DNA of 64,000 bases, from positions 5,225,776 through 5,289,775 of the forward strand of contig NZ_CP025746.1 of assembly GCF_004015185.1 (NCBI RefSeq). Direction: 5' to 3'. The notes under the pieces are model-generated. The model was given only the letters and a program-made list of their open reading frames with translations, had not been told where the DNA came from and searched no databases. The DNA comes from Clostridium manihotivorum (lineage in GTDB: Bacteria > Bacillota > Clostridia > Clostridiales > Clostridiaceae). Shown here piece after piece: positions 52,798 through 63,120 of this stretch. A program made the position numbers and the translations under genes. How positions within the stretch are numbered: the first letter of the stretch is position 1; the number at the start of each line of letters is the position of its first letter.

Positions 52798-54668
52798 GGG
52801 GCTGTTGCAAAACTAACATAGTTAGTTTGGTAGCAGCCAATTTTTTTGCCGAAATAAAAAAATGTGAATTCCGAAGAACTCACATTAATTGTATAATTAA
52901 ATTATGCTACTAACTAAATCATACAATAAAAATTATACCGAGTTTAATGATGATTTTCAACTTGTATTACCATTAAACTTAGAAAACTTGATACCTGAAG
53001 ATGATTCAGTCCGCTTGCTAAGCCATGTATTGGAGGGATTAAATTATAGAAAGTTGTATAAGGCGTACTCTTCCTTCGGAAGAAAACCGGCAGTGGAACC
53101 AAAAATCATGTTCAAAATAATATCTTATGCTTATTCTCAAAATATATATTCAAGCAGAAAAATAGAGAAATCATGTAAAAGAGATATAAATTTCAGGTGG
53201 CTATTAAAAGGATGCAAAGCACCTGATCATACTACAATTAGTAGATTTCGTAAAGAGTATCTATCAGACGAAGTGATTGAAGATTTATTTTATCAGCAAG
53301 TTAATTATTTAGCTAATCATAATGAAATATTATTTGAAAATGTATTTATTGATGGTACTAAGATCGAAGCGAATGCCAATAGATATACTTTTGTTTGGAA
53401 GAAAGCTATTTACAAGAATGAAGAGAAAATGTTTGATAAAATTCTTACTCTTGTTAAAAATATCAACCTTGAGGAACTGAAAGAATTTAGTATCGAAAAA
53501 GAAACATTGATAGTTGATATTGATAAAATACTTCAATGGCTTTTACATGAAAAAGAGAATAGAAACATAGAATTTGTTTACGGGATAGGTAAAAGAAAAA
53601 CTAAAATTCAGAAATGGACAGAACAACTATCGGAATATAAAGAGAGACAAGAAAAATATAATTTCAGCAAAACTATATTTTCAAATAGAAATAGTTATTC
53701 TAAAACTGATCCAGACGCAACTTTCATGCAAATGAAAGACGATCATATGAGAAATGGACAATTAAAACCGGCATATAATGTACAAATCGGAGTCGAAAGT
53801 GAATACGTAACCGGCGTCGGAATATTTGATGATAGAAATGACATATCAACATTAATACCTATGCTTAATAATATGGAAGAGAAAACTGGTCATAAATATC
53901 ATAATGTAATTGCAGATTCTGGTTATGAAAGCGAAGAGAATTATTTGTTTTAGAATCCAATAATCAGATTCCATACATAAAGCCTCAAACTTATGAGAAA
54001 TGGAAAAAAAGAAGTTTTAAAAATGATATAAGCAAGAGAGAAAATATGAAATATGATGCCGAATCAGATTTTTATGTCTGCAATAACAATAGAAAGTTAC
54101 TCCCTACTTCGATTACTCATAGAAGATCCGCCAGTGGATACAAATCAGAAGTTACTATTTATGAGTGTGAAAGCTGTGAAAACTGCGTTCATAAATCGAA
54201 GTGCACGAAAGCAAAAGGAAATAGAAAGATGCAAGTGTCAAAAACTTTTGTTGAAAAGCGTGAAGTATCTTATAGAAATATTACAACTGAATTTGGAACT
54301 AAATTAAGAATGAATAGATCTATTCAGGTCGAAGGAGCATTTGGCGTTCTTAAAAGTGATTATGAATTCAATAGATTTTTAACACGTGGAAAAATTAGTG
54401 TTAAAACTGAATTTATTTTACTTTGTATTGGCTATAACATTAATAAATTACATTCAAAAATACAAAATGGAAGAACTCAAAAACATCTTCATGAACTAAA
54501 ACCTACTGCCTAATTATGGAACCTGGTCGCTAGGTTTGTTTAAGTGCGTTTAAAATTCAAAAATATCCACAAAATTGATTTGATATTTCAATTTTGTGGA
54601 TATTTCTTTCTTTAAGCCGAAAAGGAGCATCGCTCCTGATTAAAAATTAATCATTTCGCGACACTCCC
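52798..54668. mobile_element. IS1182-family insertion sequence, decayed
   Basis: Left end GGGGCTGTTGCAAAACTA (52798) and right end, read inward, GGGAGTGTCGCGAAATGA (54668) form an imperfect terminal inverted repeat of IS1182 type. Length about 1.87 kb. It contains one transposase gene split by a frameshift, plus a hairpin at each side of the gene (TTAGTTTGG/TAACATAG region; CAAAATTGATTTGATATTTCAATTTTG region). It lies in the narrow gap between eda and fbp, whose stop codon is only 9 bases from the right end. Confidence 0.75.
52904..54513 (+). pseudogene. IS1182-family transposase, frameshifted
   Basis: First part (to 53953): VLPLNLENLIPEDDSVRLL, PAVEPKIMFKIISYAYSQNIYSS, FIDGTKIEANANRYTFVWKK and IADSGYESEENYLF. 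Second part (to 54513) resumes with ESNNQIPYIKPQTYEKWKK and ends with the CESCENCVHKSKC cluster, then RSIQVEGAFGVLKSDYEFNRFLTRG. The loss of one T in TTTT at about 53950 separates them; restoring it gives the full length of about 535 residues. Confidence 0.9.
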
Positions 54669-54676
54669 TTTATTTA

Positions 54677-56673
54677 CTACCTCTGTTCCTTTATTAAACC
54701 TTTCCTATAGGCATCAAGAAGCCACTCCAAATCTTGTATTTGAACCTTTAGCTCCTCTCCTATATCAGTATCTCCAACTCTCTTTCTATCAACTTCCTGT
54801 TCTAACACTGTTGTAGTTGATAGAATATCCTTTTCTTCTTCAATGGCCTTTTGGGTTGACTCAAAGGGTTCATGAGATACTAATAAAAGTCCATAAGAAT
54901 TATATATTAAAGTGTATCCTGCTATCCCTGTCTCTGGTTGATAAGCCCTGGAGAAGCCTCCATCTATAACCAGTAGCTTGCCATTTGCCTTTATTGGACT
55001 CTCGCCTTTTTTTATCTTAACAGGTACGTGACCATTAATTATATGAGATATCATTGGATCTAATCCAAACTCTTCAAAGATCATGTTGCAAGCTTTTTCA
55101 TCATCTTCTAATTCAAAGTAATAATTTTTCTTCTCAATATGCGATTCTTTATTTTCTATAAAATATCTTTCAAAGGTAGTCATCCTATCTTTACCGAAAA
55201 GTGGTGAATCAGCACCATTCCATAAGTACCAGATTATATCCATGCCATAGAGCTTAGCCTCAGGATTATTCTTATAAAAATATCCCTCTCTAACTAAAAT
55301 CTCTAATCTGTCTAAGTAAGCTTTTCCGCTGTACTCTCTACCAGAAGCTCCTATGCTTACCTTTCTAAAGCTTCCATCTTCATTAAGTGGAATACACCCA
55401 TGAAATAACAAGTTAGAATTGTACTTTAAATACATACTCCCCTTTGCAAAAAGAAAGCCAACATGATTCTGAAGCTTTTCACTATTTAGAAAGGAAGATT
55501 TAAGCTTTTCCATAAGTTCTAGCTCTTCAGTAGTTAATTCATATGGATTATCAGGATTAATAGTTGGAAAATTACAGTCCCTTAGCTTATATACTTTATC
55601 ATCTATATTAATAGTGCCTTCCTCATAATCTATCTTCTCTAATATTAATCTGTCGTCCATTCTGAAGTAAGGTCGTCTTTTAATTATCTCTCCTTCAAGC
55701 TTAAACTGTATCACTGTTATGGCTTTATGCATCTTAGCTATAAGTTCTGCATCCTTCTCACTGCAAGCTCTTTCATTGTCAACCTTAGGTTTAAAGATTT
55801 CACATTTGTCTTCACTGTAAAACTCCATAGCAAAGGTAGCTAGTGGAAGAAGATTTATTCCGTATCCATCTTCTATAGTACTCAAATTTCCATATCTGGC
55901 ACTAGTCCTAAGTACTGTTGCAATACAAGCTTCGCTGCCTGATGCCGCCCCCATCCAAACTATGTCGTGATTTCCCCACTGAATATCTATAGAGTGATAA
56001 TTTATAAGCGTATCCATAATGATATCAGGACCTGGCCTCTATCAAATATATCTCCTATAATATGAAGTCTATCTATTACAAGCCTTTGAATCAATTTTGA
56101 AAGCGCGACTATAAACTCTTTGGCTCTTCCAACTCTAATGATAGTCTTTACTATTTCCTCATAATATTTCTCTTTATCTAGTCTATCTGGCTGCTCATGA
56201 AGAAGTTCTTCTATGATATATGCAAAGTCCACTGGCAGTGCTTTTCTTACCTTGGAGCGAGTGTATTTTGAAGATGCATATCTGCACATATCAATAAGTC
56301 TATATAAAGTTATCTTATACCAATCTTCAATGTTCTGCTGACCTTTAAGCTCCAGCTCTATTTTTTGTTCTGGATAATATATTAGGGTTGCAAGGCTTTT
56401 TCTTTCCTTTTGACTTAGTATATTCTTAAAAATATCATCAACCTTACGCTTTATAACTCCAGAAGCATTATTTAATACATGTATAAAAGGTTCATACTCT
56501 CCATGAATATCTGATAAAAAATGCTCCGTTCCTTTTGGAAGGTTTAAAATAGCTTGTAGGTTAATAATCTCAGTACAAGCATCCGCTATAGTTGGGTAAT
56601 TATTAGATAGGAGTTTTAGATATTTCAGTTTATCCTGAAATTCTTGACTTGAATCCTCTTCAATATATGGCAT
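54677..56673 (-). pseudogene. fbp: Class 3 fructose-1,6-bisphosphatase, frameshifted
   Basis: Two frames encode one FBPase class 3 (gluconeogenesis; fructose-1,6-bisphosphate to fructose-6-phosphate). The front part (56673-56002) starts MPYIEEDSSQEFQDKL and contains EHFLSDIHGEYEPFIHVL, ending at LHIIGDIFDRG. The rear part continues from MDTLINYHSIDIQWGNHDIVWMGAASG to KEQR at 54677. One missing base in a C run at about 56030 (DRGPGPDII in the family) explains the shift. Restored length about 665 residues, normal. ATG 56673 is 7 bases after AGGAGG. Either a real null mutation or a sequencing error; other host enzymes here are intact. Confidence 0.88.
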
Positions 56674-56995
56674 TACACACCCTCCTAAAATCATCGACTA
56701 ATTTTAATCTTAAATTAGCAGTTGTAAATGTTTCCTCTAATATAAAGTATAATATATATTAACTAAAGCATCAATTTTGTATATTTTTTAACGAAAAGGA
56801 TAAAAAATTCACTGAAGCGATGTTCTCAATGGCATTAAGTTAAGAGAATTCAAGAAGCTATTACATAAAGTGATAGCTTCTTTTTTCAGAGTTAGCTGTA
56901 AATGTTCAACCGAAATGAAGAAAATAATTTTAAAAATTGCATGCAAATAAAGCAGGCATATATCCCGCTAAAAAAAACTATTAAATTAATCATTA

Positions 56996-58329
56996 TTATG
57001 CTACTCTATACATGAAGCTTACGGATGTTTTTTCAGACATATTTCTAGGTCGCGAACGACCAGGTCGAATCGGTGTTATGTGCCTAGCAATCAAAGCTTC
57101 TATATTAGGTGGAGTAACTTTACCAAGGAAAAACTGTCGGCATATATGCGCTGCAACAGAAAAGTTGACTTTGTAGTCGTATTTCCTGTTCCTTTTCTTT
57201 ATGATTACGTGTTGGGTAATTATTTCAGAAAAGTTGTACATAATTAGCCTTGCATATATTTCCTGAAGTATGTACTCCACCTTTTTTGAATGAAAATGTA
57301 GCAATCCAATAGTATATTTCAAATCACGGAATGATGTTTCAATTCCCCAACGCTTGAAATAGAGTTCTTTTAGTGTTTGAGGTGAAAATTTCGTTCTATC
57401 TAGGTTTGTAACAACAACCTCATAAGTATCATCAGTAATTTTAAATCGTACAATCCGAAACGGTAGTTTGTACATTACTGTAGGATCACTTTTTCTATTT
57501 GTCTCTGGGAGATAGTCAAATGTCTTATTTTTCCCAATTAGTCTATAATGGTTTTTATCCTTAAGCAATTCTTTCACTTTATTAGTTTGTTTTCTAGTAA
57601 GGTTTAAATCAATATCAACATCAAATTCATCAGCAGATGGAAGTTCAAATCCATGTAAAATACCTGATGCATGACCATGAAAATCTTTTATTCTTATTAG
57701 AATTTCCATCCTTTTTGTTGAATGTGTGCCATATTGTTATAAGATTCATACCCTCGATCCGCAAGGATAATTGCTGGAGTTTTAATAGTAGATCTGTCTA
57801 CCATGTCTGTTAATGCCTTACATTCATTGGAAAGCTTTCTTCTCAGCACAATTACGTCCTCGTAGGTATGTTGATTAAGATCGTATAATGCATTTAAATG
57901 CAAAAGGTTGTACGGTTTCCTAGAGTCTTTAAATTCATATAAGGAATCCAAATCGTTTTTATTTGTTGGAATATGTATGTCAGATCCATCGACAGCCAAA
58001 AGGCGATAGCCTTTAAATAGATAATCAGTTGTTGTTTTGTTAACGAAGTTATGAAATAATTTTCAAATGCCGTAGTCAAGATCTTTGCCCTTTGTTGAAC
58101 AAAGGCCGCCGATGTAGCTGTGTCAATAGAGCATCCCCATTGATTTAAAAGCTCATTACTTAAAGTATTTCCTTCCATTCTAGCAAAGAAAAAATTATTT
58201 TATCAAAGGGAAGTTTTCGATTTCTAAGGAAATCCTTGTCGGGATTCTAATATTCTCTTTAGGATTATCATGAAGCTCTTGAATAAGTTCAAATAAAGTG
58301 GATCTCAATTCTTGTGACTTAGTATTCAT
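56996..58329 (-). pseudogene. IS4-family transposase, multiply frameshifted
   Basis: Three overlapping pieces: 58329 to about 58030 (NELLNQWGCSIDTATSAAFVQQR), 57999-57697 (AVDGSDIHIP with first Asp, then AIILADRGYESYN with second Asp) and 57709-56996 (LYFKRWGIETSFRDLKYTIGLL with the YREK-like Glu). The order and motifs are those of IS4 DDE transposases. Frame changes occur near 58000-58030 and 57700-57715. No intact product. Confidence 0.85.
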
Positions 58330-58370
58330 ATGTATTCTCCTCGTAATTGAAATTTCTCTCTAATTACAAG

Positions 58371-58414
58371 GGCCGCTTTCACTACCTTTAAAACAATTGG
58401 TAGTGAAAGCGGCC
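58371..58414 (-). terminator. Strong GC-rich hairpin at the IS4 5' side
   Basis: GGCCGCTTTCACTACC pairs exactly with GGTAGTGAAAGCGGCC around 12 bases. It lies just upstream of the transposase start; a T run is absent, so a shielding or anti-translation hairpin is as likely as a terminator. Confidence 0.55.
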
Positions 58415-58633
58415 ACATATTTTTGAAATGCTGTCAAGTGATAATTAAAAAAAATAAAAAAGACCCACAGCACATATTTGTGATGCAAGCCTTTCCTTAA
58501 CTTAATGACATTGAGCGATCTTCTTCAGTGAATTTTTGCTCATCTGATCTTTCTACACATATGTAAAGAAATTCTGTCAGATTAATATCTTTAATTTTAA
58601 TCAATGCATTACAGTTCCAAAATTCTTATTTTC

Positions 58634-59086
58634 CTACTCAACAAGTACCTTAACAACAGCTTTCTTTACTTTTTCTGATTTCTCAAAGCATATAGAAGGC
58701 ATATGTCCATCTTGTGTATTGAAAATAACAAACATTCCTGCTTCTACTGATACAAAATCTCCATCTGCTGTACCAAACATAACATCTTTTTCTTCATCAT
58801 ACTGAGAAGTAATATTTATATTATCTACATTAGTATAGCCCATCTTTTCTGAGCCATTTATCATATATTGAATGTCTATATACTTCTTGTGAGCTTCCCA
58901 TAATGCACCTTCTGCTGATTTAGTATCATATTCTGAAACCATTACATAAATCTTATCATCTTCGATTTGATATTTTCCTGGGTCTAATTCAGCTAAATCT
59001 GTATTTTTCAAATAATCCAGTGCTTTTCTTATTCTTTCTTCCAATCCATAATAATCATATCCATTATCTAATTTATCAATAATCAT
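58634..59086 (-). CDS. YhcH/YjgK/YiaL (DUF386) family protein
   Basis: A 150-residue cupin-fold protein: LEERIRKALDYLKNTDLAELDPGKYQI, EAHKKYIDIQYMINGSEKMGY with metal-ligand His/Gln/Glu, and PSICFEKSEKVKKAVVKV. Family members occur in sialic acid, uronate and beta-galactoside gene clusters (EbgC, YhcH) and are thought to act as sugar anomerases or isomerases, though roles are mostly unproven. Position beside the uronate gene region agrees. ATG 59086 follows AAGAGGTG. Confidence 0.88.
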   Translation of the reverse strand: MIIDKLDNGYDYYGLEERIRKALDYLKNTDLAELDPGKYQIEDDKIYVMVSEYDTKSAEGALWEAHKKYIDIQYMINGSEKMGYTNVDNINITSQYDEEKDVMFGTADGDFVSVEAGMFVIFNTQDGHMPSICFEKSEKVKKAVVKVLVE

Positions 59087-59117
59087 TTATATTCACCTCT
59101 TAAATTGTTTATTAACT

Positions 59118-59220
59118 TATAGGGAACCTTTATGAAAACTTAATTTATACATGTTCGATAATCCCGGCTTCTTGGGATCATCGGGCATGCATAAATTAAT
59201 AGTTTAAGTTGGATACCTAA
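59118..59220. repeat. Palindromic repeat, family B
   Basis: TATAGGGAACCTTTATGAAAACTTAATTTATAC, core TTCGATAATCCCGGCTTC with GGGATCATCGGGC, then ATAAATTAATAGTTTAAGTTGGATACCT. It lies just upstream of the YhcH-family gene. Confidence 0.72.
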
Positions 59221-59395
59221 TATACTCTTTTATGCTGTTAACAAATTAATTATAAAGGAAGCTTAGGTTTAAAAATATGCTATTCTTGCTATTAAAATTG
59301 CAAAAGTTGCACAGTTAATTATCTAAAAATCTCACTTTACATTTTTCTTCTAGATAAAAGCTTCTAATTCAATGAAATTTAATAATTAAAAAGTT

Positions 59396-59439
59396 AAAAA
59401 GGCTGTTCCAAGTTAATATATCTGGGAGCAGCCTTTTTA
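59396..59439 (-). terminator. Terminator of the RmlD-like gene
   Basis: AAAAAGGCTG and CAGCCTTTTT close a hairpin with TTCC/GGGA extending the stem. On the minus strand a run of T follows. It lies 9 bases past the stop codon. Confidence 0.8.
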
Positions 59440-59447
59440 TTTATAAC

Positions 59448-60314
59448 CTACAACCTAATTTTAAACTCATTTAAGCATCTAATTATACCTTTTTCTGTAG
59501 TATCAAACTTTATTCCATACTCTGCAATCTTGCTGGTATCAAGTCTTATATCTCTAGGACTATCACTATATTTCTCTGTATCCGCTTGTAGAAGTTCATC
59601 CATTCTGTAATCAAGTCCAAGCTGCTTTATTATAAATTTTACAACTTCATATCTGCTTAAATCGTTTTGACTTCCTACATGATAAGTGTCGTAAGGTATC
59701 TCAAATATTTTATCAAATTGTTCTATTAGTTCGTATACATAGGTCATTCCTCTAAACTCATTTGTAGGAGCCTTTATTCTTTCTCCTTTCATTATAGCGG
59801 TCATTGTGTCCCATAGAATATTAGAAGCCATATTGAAGCCTCTTTGTGGAAGTCCAAACTGCCAGGTAAATCTTAAAATCCACACTTCTTCTAAAATATC
59901 CTTTATTAGCTTTTCAGCTTCAAGCTTATTCTCACCGTATATAGTGTTAGGCACTGGTATGTTTTCTTCACTAAAGGGTCCTCTGTTAGAATTGCCGTTA
60001 AAAACTTGTTCTGAGCTTATAAATACCATCTTTGCTCCTATGTCTTTACAAGCCTTAGCTACATTAACAGCTCCTTGAACATTTATCTTATAAGCTATTT
60101 CAGGATTCTTATCACAAAAGTCTGTAACTGCAATAGCTGCAGCGTGAATCACATAATCAGGTTTAATTTCTTGAAAAGCTCTCAACACCTCTTCTTCATT
60201 TACTATATCTAAATCCTCTTTATCAGTTATAATAACCTTGTATCTTTCACTATAATAGTCCGCTAACCTTGTTCCAAAAAATCCATTTTCACCGGTTAAT
60301 AAAATCTTTTCCAT
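59448..60314 (-). CDS. RmlD-like NAD-dependent sugar reductase/epimerase
   Basis: A 288-residue extended SDR protein: ILLTGENGFFGTRLADYY cofactor motif, YVIHAAAIAVTDFC, VFISSEQVFNG and YGENKLEAE with the catalytic Tyr/Lys. The form is that of RmlD (dTDP-4-dehydrorhamnose reductase) but no other rhamnose-pathway gene is here, so the substrate is open. ATG 60314 is 8 bases after GGAGG; an ATG at 60329 overlaps that site. Confidence 0.87.
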   Translation of the reverse strand: MEKILLTGENGFFGTRLADYYSERYKVIITDKEDLDIVNEEEVLRAFQEIKPDYVIHAAAIAVTDFCDKNPEIAYKINVQGAVNVAKACKDIGAKMVFISSEQVFNGNSNRGPFSEENIPVPNTIYGENKLEAEKLIKDILEEVWILRFTWQFGLPQRGFNMASNILWDTMTAIMKGERIKAPTNEFRGMTYVYELIEQFDKIFEIPYDTYHVGSQNDLSRYEVVKFIIKQLGLDYRMDELLQADTEKYSDSPRDIRLDTSKIAEYGIKFDTTEKGIIRCLNEFKIRL

Positions 60315-60372
60315 ATTTATTTCCTCCATTCTTATTGCTACTGTACACTTTATTCAGTGCTTATATTTAGAG

Positions 60373-60440
60373 TACGTTTAAGAATATTGTTTAAATTAAG
60401 TGGTTATGAAGGAGATGCTATATGAGCGAGCTGCTAGTAT
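60373..60440. repeat. Single arm of family A element
   Basis: GTTTAAGAATATTGTTTAAATTAAGTGG followed by TTATGAAGGAGATGCTATATGAGCGAGC. It ends a few bases before the stop codon of the activase gene (60447). Close to the copy at 10970-11030. Confidence 0.55.
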
Positions 60441-60446
60441 ATTTAG

Positions 60447-61292
60447 CTACCTCCCACCAACAAAGACAGTTAGCCCTTGTTGCTCCATTTTTTGCTTTAT
60501 AGCCTCTACTTCTTCACCTGTTGGAGCTTTTATTTCTAACAAGCTGTACTCTTTTTCGAGATACTCATACTTCTTACTTCCATACTGATGAAATGGAAGT
60601 ATATGAACTTCTTTCAATCCTAATTCCTTAACAAATGCTATAATTTCAGCTATATTTTTTTCCTCCATAGTATATCCAGGAATTAATGGTATCCTAGGTA
60701 TTACCTTATTATTATTATTTTCTACCAAAGCCTTTATATTTTTCTTTATTAGATCTGTATCTGCACCTAGTGCTTTCTTTGCTTTATCTCTATCCATTAT
60801 TTTAAGATCAAATAGAATCAAGTCTAAAAATTCAGCTAGTTCCAATAATCCTTTAGTATTTCCAAAACCTGAGGTTTCAATAGCTGTATTTATTGAAAGT
60901 TCTTTCAATCCCTTAAGTAATTCCAATGCAAATTCATGTTGCGCTAGCACCTCACCGCCTGACAAGGTAACTCCACCGTCAGAGGTATCATAAAAAATAA
61001 TATCTTTTTTTACCTCCTTCAAAACTTCTTCCACCGTATACTCTTTGCCTATATATTCTAAGGCACCTGTGGGACATTTTTCTGGTTTCATATTGCACTT
61101 ATCAAAGCTGTCACTATTACATTTCATGCACAGATTAGGCTTTTTCATTATATCCATATCAAAGCTTTGAGATTCAGGATTACAACACCAAGGACATTTA
61201 AGTGGGCAGCCTTTAAAGAAAACTACTGTTCTTATACCTCCACCATCGTGAAGACTATACCTTTGCATATTAAATATTATAGCCTTTTTCAA
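60447..61292 (-). CDS. Glycyl radical enzyme-activating enzyme (radical SAM)
   Basis: A 281-residue PflA-type activase. The radical-SAM cluster motif is GCPLKCPWCCNPES (CxxxCxxC), followed by a cysteine-rich insert (CMKCNSDSFDKCNMKPEKCP) that would hold one extra iron-sulphur cluster, as in the activases of dehydratase/decarboxylase-type glycyl radical enzymes rather than PFL itself. GGVTLSGGEVLAQ binds SAM. It would generate the glycyl radical on the enzyme encoded at 63121-64000. TTG 61292 is 7 bases after AAGGAG. An IS110 element now lies between the two genes. Confidence 0.92.
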   Translation of the reverse strand: MKKAIIFNMQRYSLHDGGGIRTVVFFKGCPLKCPWCCNPESQSFDMDIMKKPNLCMKCNSDSFDKCNMKPEKCPTGALEYIGKEYTVEEVLKEVKKDIIFYDTSDGGVTLSGGEVLAQHEFALELLKGLKELSINTAIETSGFGNTKGLLELAEFLDLILFDLKIMDRDKAKKALGADTDLIKKNIKALVENNNNKVIPRIPLIPGYTMEEKNIAEIIAFVKELGLKEVHILPFHQYGSKKYEYLEKEYSLLEIKAPTGEEVEAIKQKMEQQGLTVFVGGR

Positions 61293-61504
61293 AGTAACCA
61301 CTCCTTGTATAATCTAGTTGTAACATTTGATAGAAAACTATTTATCTTTCTAACGAACATTACACTTCTTATTATTTTTAATATTCTTATTTATTACTTT
61401 GCCTACGCCCCGATAGGGATTATGCATTTCATATCTTAAATAGTTTTTTATTTAAATTCCAAAAGGAATCTAACCAAATTTAATATAGTTTAGTATAATA
61501 CTCC

Positions 61505-61700
61505 TGAATAGAAGATAGATGTACCCCTCCTGGGAGGTCTTTTAGAACCTATACCCGTAAATTAGCGTATCGTTCCATCAGGTAGAATTCTATGTTTAGC
61601 TGGTTGGGTTTCCATTCTGGAATTACCCGTGTCACAAACAAGGTTATAAGCTATCTGATAGAGTGGAAGTTCTATTCTATCTCTAAAATTTAATTAAAAG
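61505..61700 (+). ncRNA. Candidate IS110 bridge RNA region
   Basis: About 200 non-coding bases stand between the left side of the IS110 element and its transposase. Hairpins can be drawn at CCTCCTGGGAGG (61538-61549) and GGGTTTCCATTCTGGAATTACCC (61647-61669), and GTAGAATTCTATG with GGAAGTTCTATTC gives a further partly repeated pair. IS110-group elements are known to carry a guide (bridge) RNA in this upstream position. The call rests on place and structure only. Confidence 0.4.
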
Positions 61701-61712
61701 GAGATATATACA

Positions 61713-63012
61713 ATGTCTAAATTTTTTTATAGTCCTGTAGTAGGAATTGATGTTTCAGCTGATTTTTCATATGTTGCGATACTCGCTCCGAATGGTGATA
61801 TCCATAAGAAACCCTTTAAGATAAAACATGACCTCAATGGTTTCGACCACTTAGTTAATGAAATAAAAAAAGTGGAAGAAGAGTTTAACATGAAAACGGC
61901 AATTTTCATGGAGTCCACTGGTGTGTACCACTTATCTCTTTTCCACTATCTTAATAATAATTTTGATAACACATTTGTTATCAATCCACTCGTTACTAAG
62001 TCTAACAAAAATGGAGACATAAGAAAAGTGAAAAATGATAAAAAAGACTCTTTATCTATTGCAACAATAGGAAAATTTCAAAATATTAAGCTATCTCAAA
62101 GCTTGATCTTGATGTTTTCCTTCTGAAAAATCTTGTAAGAGAATATTATAAACTTACAGATACTTGCTCTACTTTTAAGAAAAAATTATCTGCTGATTTA
62201 AGAGTTATTTTTCCTGGATATAATACTATATTTTCAAATTCTAACTCTAAAAGTTCACTTGAGCTTTTAAGTCAATATCCAACGCCACAATCAATTTTAG
62301 ATGCACCTAAGGAAGATATAATTACAATTTTCCTTACCAACTCTAAAAAAGGCATTGCATGGGCCGAAAATATATATTCTAAATTGACTAATGCTGCTAA
62401 AGAAGCTAAAATCATTGGCTTACCGTTAGACGGTTTAGCCGTCAAAATAGATAGTACTATAACTTTAATAAAGACTATTGAATCAGAAATAAATACTATA
62501 TTAGAGCAAATTAATACGTTTATAAATTCTGAAACATTTCCTAATTCAATTAGAGATAATATTAACTTAATTGATTCAATTCCAGGTATAGGACGCTTAA
62601 CAGCTATTACCTTAATAGCTGAAATAGGTGATATTGATGGCTTTCTTAAACCAAAACACCTTGTTGCTTTCTTTGGTATTGATAGTTCAGTTAATGAGTC
62701 AGGTAACTTTAAGGGCGATAATAAAAAATTTCAAAAAGAGGAACTCGTTTCGGTCGAAGAGCATTATATGCTGTTGCATTAGCATCTATTCGTAACAATC
62801 GTAATGGAATTCCTATAAACAAAGTTCTATTAGACTATTATCAAATAAATATGAAAGGTAAAAAGCCTAAAATCGCCTTAATAGCTATAATGCATAAGAT
62901 TATAAATTATATTTTTGCTGTTCTCCGAAATCAAACTCCGTTTGAGCAAAGAGATCCTAAAATACATAAACAAATGTTTTTAGAAAATAATTCTTTAAAC
63001 AAGGTCGCTTAA
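61713..63012 (+). pseudogene. IS110-family transposase, frameshifted
   Basis: An IS110 (DEDD) recombinase: GIDVSADFSYVAIL with first Asp, TAIFMESTGVYH with Glu, NDKKDS with Asp pair, and the C-terminal domain IDSIPGIGRLTAITLIAEIG, FFGIDSSVNESGNF, then RGTRFGRRALYAVALASIRN. Indels near 62095 and 62742 (an A run) split it into three frames. Restored length about 433 residues. ATG 61713 follows AAAAGGAGAT. Confidence 0.9.
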
Positions 63013-63120
63013 CTATATTCCAATTTTTGTAACCGTTCGTGTTTTAAAACGGTTTGTTTGCTATACCCTTTTTTTCGAAAAATATTTTTTTATAAATTTA
63101 CTTGACTATTATTAGCTGGT

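Larger units (their letters stand above)
56802..58537. mobile_element. Decayed IS4-like element inside a 42-bp imperfect inverted repeat
   Basis: AAAATTCACTGAAGCGATGT with CAATGGCATTAAGTTAAG (56802-56844) is inverted as CTTAACTTAATGACATTG and CTTCTTCAGTGAATTTTT (58496-58537). Inside are a broken IS4-type transposase, a hairpin terminator on the plus strand (56853-56886, AAGAAGCTATTAC with GTGATAGCTTCTT then TTTT) and a 16-bp hairpin (58371-58414). The arms could be the ends of the element or a large terminator split by insertion. Confidence 0.5.

Noticed and set aside
59448..60314. rmlD of a dTDP-rhamnose pathway
   Set aside because: No rmlA, rmlB or rmlC nearby; only the general extended-SDR pattern is supported.
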